A stretch of DNA of 64,000 nt. Origin: an uncultured Eubacteriales bacterium. GTDB taxonomy: Bacteria; Bacillota; Clostridia; Oscillospirales; Acutalibacteraceae. The notes under the pieces were generated by a model. That model was given only the letters and a program-made list of their open reading frames with translations. It was not told where the DNA came from and searched no databases. Below are positions 48,866 through 57,252 of this stretch, piece after piece. Both the position numbers and the translations under genes were made by a program. The stretch's first letter is position 1; every line of letters begins with the position of its first letter. The stretch lies in the NCBI GenBank assembly GCA_934541115.1, contig CAKTDF010000006.1, positions 1 to 64,000 of the forward strand, in the 5' to 3' direction.

Positions 48866-50029
48866 TTACAGCGAAGCCTCAAGAATATCAAGTATATCCT
48901 TTTCAGAAAGCGGCGCCCAAGCCTTGTCGAGTCCCTCGTTTGCGGCGATATGATGAGCCATTTCTCCAAGGCGTTTTTCGTCAATTCCAACATCACGAAG
49001 GTGCATCGGTATTCCGAAGGATTCAAAAAGCTTATAGGTTTCATCAATTGTTCTGTCGGCAATCTCTTTCTGTGAAAGAGAAGAATCAATTCCGAAAATA
49101 TGAGTACCGAAGCTGACAAAGCGTTCAAGCGTGTTTTCATTCAGAATTTTACGCATCCAGTGCGGAGTGATGATTGCAAGTCCCTCGCCGTGAGTGATGT
49201 CATAGTACGCGCTCAAAGCATGTTCAATTCCGTGGCAAGGCCAGCCTGACGGACTGTTGCCGATTGAAAGAATGTTATTGCAGGCAAGTGAGCAGTCAAC
49301 CATAAACTCGCCTCTTGCCTCATAGTTTTCAGGCTCACGCAGACAGATTTCTGCGTTTTTAATCAGACTCTTGATTGCACTTTCGCACATTCCGTCTGTC
49401 AAAGAAGAATGCTCGGCGCAGAAATACTGCTCAATGATATGGTTGATTGCATCTGCTGCTCCGGCAGCCGTCTGCTTTTTCGGTACTGAAAAAGTATAGC
49501 ACGGATCAAGAATAGAGGCTACTGGGAAAAGCAGTTCGTCAATATAGCCAACCTTGTCATTAGTCTCGGTTCTTGAAATTACGCAACCGCTGTCATACTC
49601 TGAACCGGTCGCGGCAAGCGTGAGTATGTCAACGAGCGGCAGAGCTTTTTTTGCTTTTGCTTTATAAGTTATGAGATCCCACGGTTCACCGTCATAGAGG
49701 GCACCGGCGCAAATTGCCTTTGAGCAATCAAGGACACTGCCACCGCCAACCGCAAGCACAACATCAACGCTATGCTCCTTGCAGAGTTTTACACCGCCGA
49801 GAACGCTTGTTGTGTACTTCGGATTCGGCTCAATACCGCCAAGCTCATAAACTTCAAATCCCTCAAGCAGGCGTTTTACCTCGTCATAAAGACCGATACT
49901 TTTAATGCTTTTTCCGCCGTATGTCAAAAGTACCTTTTTTCCGAGTGAGTCAAGAATCTCCGGCAGCTTTTCAATTGAACCTTTGCCGAATATCAGCTTT
50001 GTCGGAGTACAATATGTGAAGTTATGCAT
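48866..50029 (-). CDS. Iron-containing alcohol dehydrogenase (BdhA/YqhD type)
   Basis: A 387-residue group III alcohol dehydrogenase. The N-terminal Rossmann-like half has GGGSVLDCSKAI (NADPH site); the metal-binding half has AADAINHIIEQYF, CHGIEHALSAYYDITHGEGLA with the His ligands. Such enzymes reduce butyraldehyde and other aldehydes. It follows the flavin reductase gene by 32 bases behind a MerR-type promoter, pointing to aldehyde or electrophile detoxification. Confidence 0.93.
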   Translation of the reverse strand: MHNFTYCTPTKLIFGKGSIEKLPEILDSLGKKVLLTYGGKSIKSIGLYDEVKRLLEGFEVYELGGIEPNPKYTTSVLGGVKLCKEHSVDVVLAVGGGSVLDCSKAICAGALYDGEPWDLITYKAKAKKALPLVDILTLAATGSEYDSGCVISRTETNDKVGYIDELLFPVASILDPCYTFSVPKKQTAAGAADAINHIIEQYFCAEHSSLTDGMCESAIKSLIKNAEICLREPENYEARGEFMVDCSLACNNILSIGNSPSGWPCHGIEHALSAYYDITHGEGLAIITPHWMRKILNENTLERFVSFGTHIFGIDSSLSQKEIADRTIDETYKLFESFGIPMHLRDVGIDEKRLGEMAHHIAANEGLDKAWAPLSEKDILDILEASL

Positions 50030-50061
50030 AGTAATTCACCTTTCTGAACGTAATAGTTTGA

Positions 50062-50622
50062 TCAACCAAGTTTTTTTCCGTCGCTGAAAGCTGTGCCGAC
50101 AACGGCGCCGAGTTCAACATAAGTGTTGTTAAACGGATCAAATGTTATCGGACGCACCTTTGAAACGTCAACGTTTCCGTTTTCATCAAGTGCACTCTCG
50201 TCAACGCTGACATTGACAATTTCGCCGACAAGGCGGCCTGTTGAAGCGTCATAGCTTTTAAGCCTGCACTCGGCGCACACAGCAAGTTCTTCAATAACCG
50301 GTGCGTCAACAAATTCTGACGGTACGGTGTGAAAGCCTGCTTTTTCAAGCTTACCTTTAACGGTATTGCCTGACGCAAGACCGACATAGTCACATTCCGC
50401 AACATGACGCGCGTCTGCCATGCTGACGGTGAAAGCCTTTTTTGCAAGTATATTTTTTGTGGTTTTATGACCTGCGCTGATGCACATTGAAATCTCCTTT
50501 GCATCGCTGATTCCGCCCCAAGCCGCATTCATTGCGTCACTCTCGCCATCTTCTCCGTAGGTTGCAATGATAAAAACAGGCTGCGGATAAGTATACGGTT
50601 TTGCACCAAAATTTTTTCTCAT
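50062..50622 (-). CDS. Flavin reductase family protein
   Basis: A 186-residue FMN-binding split-barrel protein: YPQPVFIIATYGEDGESDAMNAAWGG at the start and the FTVSMADARHVAECDYVGLASG block are typical of the flavin reductase-like/FMN-binding group. It may supply reduced flavin or act as an oxidoreductase of its own. First gene of a two-gene unit with the iron alcohol dehydrogenase; AAGGAGG precedes the ATG. Confidence 0.9.
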   Translation of the reverse strand: MRKNFGAKPYTYPQPVFIIATYGEDGESDAMNAAWGGISDAKEISMCISAGHKTTKNILAKKAFTVSMADARHVAECDYVGLASGNTVKGKLEKAGFHTVPSEFVDAPVIEELAVCAECRLKSYDASTGRLVGEIVNVSVDESALDENGNVDVSKVRPITFDPFNNTYVELGAVVGTAFSDGKKLG

Positions 50623-50688
50623 AATTACTACCTCCTTATATAAAGCCGAATAAGACTGTGTTATTCATCTCTTCAGCCTTGTAAGCAG

Positions 50689-50719
50689 ATTATACAACTT
50701 GAAGTTAAGTTTAAGTCAA
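50689..50719 (-). promoter_or_regulatory. MerR-type promoter with 19-bp spacer
   Basis: On the minus strand TTGACT, a 19-bp spacer and TATAAT. The spacer carries an imperfect 9-2-9 palindrome (ACTTGAAGT-TA-AGTTTAAGT, 50697-50716). Long spacer plus palindrome is the mark of MerR-family activation, like AdhR/NmlR promoters. No MerR gene is in the window. Confidence 0.7.
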
Positions 50720-50754
50720 GAGATTTTTAAAAAGTTTTTTCAATTTTTTTCGGT

Positions 50755-50787
50755 TCTAATCTTTCTCTAATATTTTCCTGATATTCT
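50755..50787 (+). promoter_or_regulatory. Direct-repeat operator and -10 of the first PepSY gene
   Basis: TCTAAT-N5-TCTAAT (50755-50771, 11-bp period), then 10 bp and TATTCT (50782-50787). Tandem half-sites one helical turn apart in place of a -35 fit an OmpR-type response regulator. The same layout precedes the second PepSY gene. Confidence 0.65.
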
Positions 50788-50869
50788 TTAGCCACAACAG
50801 CAAAGGGAAACGCATGAACAGCCTCTGACTCTCTTGCAAAAAATACAATTTGGAAAGGAACTAACCACC

Positions 50870-51472
50870 ATGAAAAAAATGAAGAAAGTAATCTCCGTCA
50901 TTCTCGCCTGCCTGCTTTGTCTGAGTATCGGCGCAACCGGCGTTTTTGCCGCAAACTACATCGGTGAAGCGAAAGCAAAAGAAATTGCATTTTCAAAAGC
51001 CGGAATTACTGCCGAGCAGGCCCGCTTTGTAACCTGCGAATTTGATTACGACGACGGAATCGCTGTTTATGAAGTTGAATTTTTCTTTGACAACACCGAA
51101 TACAGCTGTGATATCAACGCAAAAACAGGCAAGGTAATCAAATTTGAAATTGACACGGTTACAAATCCCCTCCCGGACGTCGATGCAAACTACATCGGCA
51201 AAGCAAAAGCAAAACAGATTGCCTTCAAACATGCCGGCGTTGACGAAGCCAAAGCTTCAAAAGTTAAGGTTGAGTTTGATTATGACGACGGCATTGCAAA
51301 ATATGAGGTTGACTTCCATGCTGACAAAGTTGATTATGAATATGAAATCAATGCTCTCAACGGAAAAATTATCAAAGCAGAAAAAGAAAAGGATTTTGAT
51401 TTTTCAGACTTTGCCCTTCTTCAGTGGCTCATGAGCATTATTGAAACAATTAGGAATCTTTTCAACAAATAA
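50870..51472 (+). CDS. Exported protein with two PepSY domains
   Basis: A 200-residue secreted or surface protein. Signal peptide 1-28 (cut after VFA), then two PepSY repeats: NYIGEAKAKEIAFSKAGI...DDGIAVYEVEFF and NYIGKAKAKQIAFKHAGV...DDGIAKYEVDFH. PepSY domains are linked to protease inhibition and surface sensing. The C-terminal helix (LLQWLMSIIETIRNLFNK) is amphipathic. Ribosome binding site AAAGGAAC. The gene precedes the two-component system and shares its presumed operator with the second PepSY gene. Confidence 0.85.
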   Translation: MKKMKKVISVILACLLCLSIGATGVFAANYIGEAKAKEIAFSKAGITAEQARFVTCEFDYDDGIAVYEVEFFFDNTEYSCDINAKTGKVIKFEIDTVTNPLPDVDANYIGKAKAKQIAFKHAGVDEAKASKVKVEFDYDDGIAKYEVDFHADKVDYEYEINALNGKIIKAEKEKDFDFSDFALLQWLMSIIETIRNLFNK

Positions 51473-51480
51473 ACTATGCA

Positions 51481-51515
51481 AAGAGGTACGCCTGCCCGGG
51501 CTTACCTCTTTAATT
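51481..51515 (+). terminator. Terminator after the first PepSY gene
   Basis: AAGAGGTA pairs with TACCTCTT, with an inner GCC/GGGC stem, then TAATTTT. Confidence 0.8.
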
Positions 51516-51537
51516 TTAAAGCGTGTTATGATATAAT
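51509..51537 (+). promoter_or_regulatory. Promoter of the two-component genes
   Basis: TTTAAT, a 17-bp spacer and TATAAT. It overlaps the preceding terminator. A tight stem GCCGCCG-AAAA-CGGCGGC (51630-51647) lies in the leader just before the regulator. Confidence 0.5.
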
Positions 51538-51674
51538 GACTTCAAATACAAGATAGGTTTTAGCTTTGAGAATATTATTTCATACCGACATCGGCACAGT
51601 GCGCTTTGGTAACAGCAGTACAATACTTCGCCGCCGAAAACGGCGGCAAAATCTTTTGAACGGAGCTTTTGACT

Positions 51675-52349
51675 ATGAGACTTCTCGTTGTTGAAGATGA
51701 AAAAGATCTTAATAAAATCATTTCAAACAAGTTGAAAATTGACGGCTACAGCGTTGACCGTTGCTTTGACGGAGAGGAAGCCGAGGACTTTCTTGCCGCA
51801 GCAGAATATGACGGCATCATAATGGATATCATGATGCCTAAAAAGGACGGTTTGACCGTTTTGCATGAGCTGAGAGAAAAAGGCAACAACACTCCCGTTC
51901 TCCTTTTGACCGCCAAGGATTCGATCGGCGACAGGGTGACGGGTCTTGACACAGGTGCCAACGATTATCTGATAAAGCCGTTTTCTTTTGATGAACTTTC
52001 TGCAAGAATACGCGCAATGCTCCGGAAAGTGAGCGGCGCTTCTTCAAACGTTTTCACCGCCCTTGATCTCACGGTTGACACCGCCTCAAAAAAAGTTACG
52101 CGCGGCGGCAAAAACGTTGAGCTTTCCGCAAAGGAATATGCGCTTCTTGAATACCTAATCATGAACAAAGGCATCGTACTCTCGCGCGAAAAAATCGAAA
52201 ACCATATCTGGAACTTTGACTACGAGGGCGGAACAAATGTTATTGACGTTTACATAAGTTATCTGCGCAGAAAAATTGACCACGGCTTTGAGCAAAAGCT
52301 GATACACACCGTCAGAGGCAACGGATATGTTCTTCGGGAGGAAAAATGA
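51675..52349 (+). CDS. OmpR-family response regulator
   Basis: A 224-residue two-component regulator. Receiver domain 1-120 with Asp51 as phosphorylation site (IIMDIMMPKKDG), acidic pocket VEDEKD and Lys in LLTAKD; winged helix 128-224 (SAKEYALLEYLIMNKGIVLS, ISYLRRKIDHG). ATG 51675 follows GGAG. It overlaps the sensor kinase by four bases. It presumably binds the TCTAA-N5-TCTAA repeats ahead of both PepSY genes. Confidence 0.96.
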   Translation: MRLLVVEDEKDLNKIISNKLKIDGYSVDRCFDGEEAEDFLAAAEYDGIIMDIMMPKKDGLTVLHELREKGNNTPVLLLTAKDSIGDRVTGLDTGANDYLIKPFSFDELSARIRAMLRKVSGASSNVFTALDLTVDTASKKVTRGGKNVELSAKEYALLEYLIMNKGIVLSREKIENHIWNFDYEGGTNVIDVYISYLRRKIDHGFEQKLIHTVRGNGYVLREEK

Positions 52350-53755
52350 AAAAGGGTTCGTTAATTAGAAAGATCACGCTTTGGTTTTCGACCGCGATTA
52401 TTATAATCTCGGTCGCAGCTGTTTTTGTTACACTTGCGGTCAGCAGTGCTGTCATTCGCCGCGGAATACGGGAGAATCTTGTTGCGACCGTTCATGACAA
52501 CTATGATGAAATTGAGTTTTATACTGAGTATGACAAGCTTGAATTTGATGACCCATATGACATTTCCATCGAATACAAAGACGGCTACATTGAAATTGAC
52601 GATGATTTTATTCGCTCTGTCAATGGTATTGACACCTCACTTTTTGATGACAGCGGTCTTATCTACGGCGACGGAACGCATTTTTCAAAAGAACAAACTC
52701 CCGAATTTAAAGACAAAACGGTCAGCATTGTCAAATCCAACGGAACGACCTATTATGTTTATGATACTTTGCTGAACTTTCCGTCGCTTAAGGACGAACA
52801 GCTTTGGCTGCGCGGCGTTGCCAGCGCGGATTACAGCATTTCTCAGGTCAGTACGATCACAAAAGCGGTTCTCATTCTTTTGCCGATCCTCATAATTTTT
52901 GCAATCGTTGGCGGATACATCATTTCAAAGCGTGCCGTTTCTCCGATGCTGGACATAAAAAAGGCCGCTGAGGACATCGAAAGCGGAAACGACCTTTCAA
53001 AGCGAATTGAAATTGAAAGCGGCAGCAGCGAAATATGTTCAATGGCTGACTCATTTAACGCCATGTTTGAGCGGCTCGAAGATTCTTTTAACAAAGAGCA
53101 GCAGCTCACGTCCGACATTTCTCACGAGCTGCGCACACCTGTTTCGGTAATAAATGCTCAATGCAGGTTCAGTCTTGAAAATGAAGATACAAAAGAAGAA
53201 TATGCCGAGGCACTTGAACTGATTGAACGGCAGGCAAAAAAAATGAGCCGCGTTATCAACGATATGCTGACGTTTTCAAGAATTGAAAGAGGAGCGGGAG
53301 AAGTGCAAAAAGAAAAACTCAATCTCTCGGAATGCATTTCTTCGGTGTGTGAAGACATGGCTCTGATCAAAGAAAACGGGATTACTCTTGAGGCATATAT
53401 TGAAAAGAACATCTATGTCTCCGGCAACTATGAGCTTTTGACCCGCCTTGCCGTTAATCTGATATCGAACGCCTACCGTTATGGAAAGGAAAACGGAAAA
53501 ACAACAGTCACCTTAAAGCTCGATAGGAATAACGCCGTTCTTTCCGTTAAGGACAACGGCATTGGTATCAAAGAAAAAGACCTTGACAAAATTTGGGACA
53601 GATTTTTCCGTGCAGATTCTTCAAGAAGCAGCGGCGGAACAGGTCTCGGACTCGCATTTGTTAAGGAAATTGCAGAAATACACGGTGCAAAGATCGATGT
53701 GATGAGTGAAATAAATCACGGAAGTGAGTTTTTTGTAATTTTTCCTGTTCTCTAA
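52346..53755 (+). CDS. Sensor histidine kinase
   Basis: A 469-residue membrane sensor. TM1 about 9-33, extracellular domain about 35-165 rich in Asp/Glu (FDDPYDISIEYKDGYIEIDD), TM2 about 172-195, HAMP, then HisKA with His260 (DISHELRTPVSV) and the ATPase with NLISNAYRYGKENG, DNGIGI and GGTGLGLAFVKEI. The acidic sensor domain could bind cations or cationic peptides. Stop codon lies inside the operator of the next gene. Confidence 0.96.
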   Translation: MKKGSLIRKITLWFSTAIIIISVAAVFVTLAVSSAVIRRGIRENLVATVHDNYDEIEFYTEYDKLEFDDPYDISIEYKDGYIEIDDDFIRSVNGIDTSLFDDSGLIYGDGTHFSKEQTPEFKDKTVSIVKSNGTTYYVYDTLLNFPSLKDEQLWLRGVASADYSISQVSTITKAVLILLPILIIFAIVGGYIISKRAVSPMLDIKKAAEDIESGNDLSKRIEIESGSSEICSMADSFNAMFERLEDSFNKEQQLTSDISHELRTPVSVINAQCRFSLENEDTKEEYAEALELIERQAKKMSRVINDMLTFSRIERGAGEVQKEKLNLSECISSVCEDMALIKENGITLEAYIEKNIYVSGNYELLTRLAVNLISNAYRYGKENGKTTVTLKLDRNNAVLSVKDNGIGIKEKDLDKIWDRFFRADSSRSSGGTGLGLAFVKEIAEIHGAKIDVMSEINHGSEFFVIFPVL

Positions 53756-53783
53756 TGAGACTCTAACATTTTACGGGTACACT
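53751..53783 (+). promoter_or_regulatory. Direct-repeat operator and -10 of the second PepSY gene
   Basis: TCTAAT-N5-TCTAAC (53751-53767, 11-bp period), then 10 bp and TACACT (53778-53783). Same half-sites and same spacing as at 50755-50787. The first half-site contains the stop codon of the kinase gene. Confidence 0.65.
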
Positions 53784-53817
53784 CAAGACACAATAAAACA
53801 AAGGAGGTAACCCCCCC

Positions 53818-54825
53818 ATGAAAAAAGTAATCGTAGTTGCCAGCTCACTCATTCTCGGAACAGTGATCGCCGCAGGAACAGTATTCACTCTCGCTTCCCC
53901 GGCTCAGAATCAAGTAACCGATGTTTCAACCACAACGGCAGTAATAACAACCACTGAAAAAGAAACCACCGGTTATATTTCCGCAGGCACAGCCCAAGCA
54001 GTTGCACTCAACGATGCAAACCTATCAAAGGGTGATGTGATATTTAAAAAGACCAAGCTTGAGAACGATGACGGAATAGCCGAGTATGAAGTTGAGTTTT
54101 ATGTTGGAAAAACAGAATATGAATACTCAATCGACGCCATAACCGGAGCTATCCTCGACAAAGAAATCGACACCGATGAAAAGAACGTAGAGGTCTCCAC
54201 CACTTCAGCTTCTACAACCAAACCTTCAAAAACAACGGTTCCGGCTGCGACCGCTCCGACAAAAAGCGTTCCCAAAACCACTACCGCGCCTGCTACTGCC
54301 GCTACAAAAGCAACATCGGCAGAGTCAACAACAAAAAAGCAATCTTCTTACATTTCAACCTCTAAGGCAAAGGGTATTGCTCTCACTGATGCCGGAGTTA
54401 AAAGCTCACAGGCGGTTTTTACCAAAGTAAAACTTGACCGCGACGACGGAAGAGTTGAATATGAAATTGAGTTTTATGTCGGAAAAACAGAATATGAGTA
54501 TTCAATTGACGCAAAAACCGGGAAAATTCTTGACAAAGACATTGAACACGATGATTCGCCGGCAGCACCTTCCGAACAGCTGACGACAACAACAAAGAAA
54601 GCCTCTCAAAACAGTTTTATCAGTGTCAGCCGAGCAAAATCAATTGCTCTCAAGCATGCAGGCGTAAGCGAAAAAAATGCCTCTTTTAAAAAAGTTAAGC
54701 TTGAAAAAGACGACGGCATTTATGAATACGAAGTTGAGTTTTATGTTGGAAATTGGGAGTATGAATATTCAATCGATGCAAAAACCGGTAAGATCCTTGA
54801 CTTTGAAAAAGAAATCGACGACTAA
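53818..54825 (+). CDS. Exported protein with three PepSY domains
   Basis: A 335-residue secreted or anchored protein. After a signal-like segment (residues 1 to about 27, VASSLILGTVIAAGTVFTLA) come three PepSY repeats, each with YIS..A...AL..AG and DDGI.EYEVEFYVG, separated by Thr/Ser/Ala-rich linkers that could be glycosylated. No LPxTG motif ends it. The sequence between AAAGGAGG and ATG ends in seven C's, a tract prone to slippage. It closes the PepSY/two-component module. Confidence 0.88.
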   Translation: MKKVIVVASSLILGTVIAAGTVFTLASPAQNQVTDVSTTTAVITTTEKETTGYISAGTAQAVALNDANLSKGDVIFKKTKLENDDGIAEYEVEFYVGKTEYEYSIDAITGAILDKEIDTDEKNVEVSTTSASTTKPSKTTVPAATAPTKSVPKTTTAPATAATKATSAESTTKKQSSYISTSKAKGIALTDAGVKSSQAVFTKVKLDRDDGRVEYEIEFYVGKTEYEYSIDAKTGKILDKDIEHDDSPAAPSEQLTTTTKKASQNSFISVSRAKSIALKHAGVSEKNASFKKVKLEKDDGIYEYEVEFYVGNWEYEYSIDAKTGKILDFEKEIDD

Positions 54826-54868
54826 TACAAAAGCGTTTTGGTTTTGATCTTTTCCTCTTATACAAAAC

Positions 54869-54898
54869 GGACCGTGACGAAAAAAAACGTCACGGTCC
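54869..54898. terminator. Bidirectional terminator
   Basis: GGACCGTGACG, A-rich loop, CGTCACGGTCC: a perfect 11-bp stem between convergent units. Confidence 0.88.
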
Positions 54899-54913
54899 AT
54901 ACTGTTTTTGACT

Positions 54914-55417
54914 TTAAAATCCGAACACACCGGGGATTCCGTATGAAATGATCGACATAATTATTCCGGCACAAAGAACGCCGGCGGCAATTGTCGGAAA
55001 AGAATGACGGACTCTGATATCCAGAAGATCCGAAATCAAAGCACCTGTCCATGCGCCCGTTCCGGGAAGCGGAATTGCAACAAAAAGGAACAATCCTAAA
55101 AGACGGTATTTTTTAACTTTTCCTGCCTTGCGAATTGAACGAGCCTCAAGCTTGTCAATCATCACATTGACCTTTTTAAAACGCTTGAGCCAATTGAAAA
55201 TCTTTCTGATAAAAAGCAGAATAAACGGAATCGGCAGCAAATTACCGATAAAACAAATCACAAACGCCTTGACAAAGTCAATTCCCAAAATTTTGGCTGC
55301 AATCAGACCTCCGCGCAGTTCAAGAACCGGAAGCATCGAAATGACGAATGCAATCAGCTCAGAAGAAAGCTTATCACCAAAATTATCAATAAAAAAACGA
55401 GTTATTGTCTCAGACAT
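54914..55417 (-). CDS. Small multi-drug export protein family (COG2426)
   Basis: A 167-residue membrane protein with four or five helices. The SMLPVLELRGGLIAAKILGI and AIPLPGTGAWTGALISDLLDI motifs are typical of COG2426/Sm_multidrug_ex. Transport function is inferred from the family name only. It begins two bases after the NUDIX gene with its ribosome binding site (GGAGG) inside that gene. Confidence 0.85.
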   Translation of the reverse strand: MSETITRFFIDNFGDKLSSELIAFVISMLPVLELRGGLIAAKILGIDFVKAFVICFIGNLLPIPFILLFIRKIFNWLKRFKKVNVMIDKLEARSIRKAGKVKKYRLLGLFLFVAIPLPGTGAWTGALISDLLDIRVRHSFPTIAAGVLCAGIIMSIISYGIPGVFGF

Positions 55418-55419
55418 GG

Positions 55420-56157
55420 TCAGCCTCCGATGCGGGTCTCCGAAAGATACTGTCCCGCCTGTTCAAGAATACGCTTGTCATTATCATAGTTGAGCGTCTT
55501 CATCGCGTCTGCAAACGAGAACCAGCCGCACTCCTCGATTTCCTCAACCTGAATGGTATATTCAACGTCATCGGTCTGAGCAAGAAAAATCGAAACCGAC
55601 TTTTCAATTCTTCCCTGAATCGTATACTCAGAACTCTTTTTAAAGCCGGGCAAAATATGAATATTGATTCCGGTTTCTTCAAGTACCTCGCGAATAGCGG
55701 TCTGTTCGTTGCTCTCGCCGGGTTCTATATGACCTTTCGGGAATCCCCAGTGAGCGCTTCGTTTGTTTCTGATCAACAAAAACTTTTTTTGTTCACCCTC
55801 ACGGCGGAAAACAACCGCACCGCACGAGCTTTCATAAAGGCATTCAAGGGAAAAGCCGTTTCTACCCTCGGCAAAATCAATCGCGCGACGGATATCATTA
55901 ATAATAAAACGTGTACTTTTTGGTGCAACAACAAGAACTACACCCTTTCCGCCGTTTCGGCGAACAATGGCAACAACCCGCCCGTCAAAATTCCTGACAG
56001 GATGATTGATACCCATAATATAAGCGCTGATGACAGAATTCTTCTGAGTTTTGCCACCCTCAACGATACCGTAATTCAGCTTATACTTAAAGCCGAAACG
56101 CTTATTATAAGAGTGCATCGGGGAAGTTACACGTACTCTGACGAATTTACCTAACAT
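55420..56157 (-). CDS. Fusion of PPase-like domain and NUDIX hydrolase
   Basis: A 245-residue protein with two domains. Residues 1 to about 100 look like the short inorganic-pyrophosphatase-like domain (VRVRVTSPMHSYNKRFGFKY, NYGIVEGG, SAYIMGINHPVRNFDGRVVA). Residues about 108-245 are a NUDIX domain of the MutT/Ap4A type with box GHIEPGESNEQTAIREVLEE TG. Such pairing would cleave a nucleoside polyphosphate or remove pyrophosphate. AAGGGGA precedes ATG. Cotranscribed with the COG2426 gene. Confidence 0.82.
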   Translation of the reverse strand: MLGKFVRVRVTSPMHSYNKRFGFKYKLNYGIVEGGKTQKNSVISAYIMGINHPVRNFDGRVVAIVRRNGGKGVVLVVAPKSTRFIINDIRRAIDFAEGRNGFSLECLYESSCGAVVFRREGEQKKFLLIRNKRSAHWGFPKGHIEPGESNEQTAIREVLEETGINIHILPGFKKSSEYTIQGRIEKSVSIFLAQTDDVEYTIQVEEIEECGWFSFADAMKTLNYDNDKRILEQAGQYLSETRIGG

Positions 56158-56342
56158 ATGTGTCCCCTTTTTTCAAAATGCAGCCGAAACCAACGCCAAA
56201 GCGCCGACTGCACAGGATAATATGGATACATTATACTTGTGTTTTCAAGATATTTCAATAGATTTTTTATATTTTATAATTTATACATAAATTTTTAGGA
56301 GACCAAAAGTATAATTTTGTCGCAATTTAATTTTATAGACAG

Positions 56343-56371
56343 TTGTCTTTTTAATATTTGAATGCTATAAT
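56343..56371 (+). promoter_or_regulatory. Promoter of the HAD-HD-CmpB unit
   Basis: TTGTCT, a 17-bp spacer and TATAAT with TGC before it. Upstream to 56158 the sequence is AT-rich with nothing else recognised. Confidence 0.7.
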
Positions 56372-56406
56372 AGTTTACATATAATAACAGTTGTAGGTAT
56401 TTATAT

Positions 56407-57252
56407 ATGAAAACACTTTATTTAACCGATCTTGACGGAACATTTTTAAACAGCCGTGCCCGAGTCAGCACTGAATCGGCAAAAATAATCAACGGTCTTG
56501 TTGAACAGGGTCTGCTGTTTTCGATTGCAACCGCACGAACCTACGCAACAGTTATTCCTATGTTTAAGGACGTACATTTGCGTCTTCCGTTAGTTCTTAT
56601 GAACGGTGTCTGCATATATGATCCGGTGCAAAAAAAGACGCTGAAAATTCATGAAATGACCCCTGAAACCGGAAAGGAAGTTCAAAACCTCTTTTCCGCT
56701 TTCGGCAAGAACCCCTTATTTTACTTTGAGCAGAACAGTAAAATGTCTGTTCTCTACCTTACACTTGACAACGGTTATCTTGAGTCTTACGTCAATGAGC
56801 GGGAAGCTTTTTTCAATAAAGAGTTTTTGAAAGTACCGTACATTGACTTCAAAAACTCCGGCAGCTTTGTTTATATTGTGACCCTTGACGAAAAATCGCA
56901 GCTTGAAAAAATACATGAACGCATGCTTAAGATCAAAGGTCTTAACTGCAACTTTTATCGCGACAACTACACCGGCTGCTATTTTCTTGAGGCTATGAAA
57001 AACAACGTCAGCAAAGCCAGCGGTGCCGCCCGGTTAAAAGAAATGCTTGGTGTTGACCGTATAGTGGCTTTTGGTGACAACATAAATGATATTCCCCTCT
57101 TTCGGCTTGCCGATGAGTGTTATGCAGTTGAAAATGCCTGTGACGAACTTAAACTGATTGCAACCGGAGTGATCGGAAGCAATGACTCCGATGCCGTTGC
57201 TCATTTTATCGGTAAGCATTTTTCAGAAGAAAGGCGTAAAAGCAATGGGTAA
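56407..57252 (+). CDS. Cof-type HAD hydrolase
   Basis: A 281-residue phosphatase. Motif I YLTDLDGTFLN (nucleophile Asp8, acid Asp10), motif II ATART, motif III Lys in the C-terminal half (NNVSKASGA) and motif IV FGDNINDIPLF, with a type IIB cap between about 85 and 190. Relatives dephosphorylate sugar phosphates or flavin precursors. Weak ribosome binding site. The HD gene overlaps its end by 8 bases. Confidence 0.9.
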   Translation: MKTLYLTDLDGTFLNSRARVSTESAKIINGLVEQGLLFSIATARTYATVIPMFKDVHLRLPLVLMNGVCIYDPVQKKTLKIHEMTPETGKEVQNLFSAFGKNPLFYFEQNSKMSVLYLTLDNGYLESYVNEREAFFNKEFLKVPYIDFKNSGSFVYIVTLDEKSQLEKIHERMLKIKGLNCNFYRDNYTGCYFLEAMKNNVSKASGAARLKEMLGVDRIVAFGDNINDIPLFRLADECYAVENACDELKLIATGVIGSNDSDAVAHFIGKHFSEERRKSNG

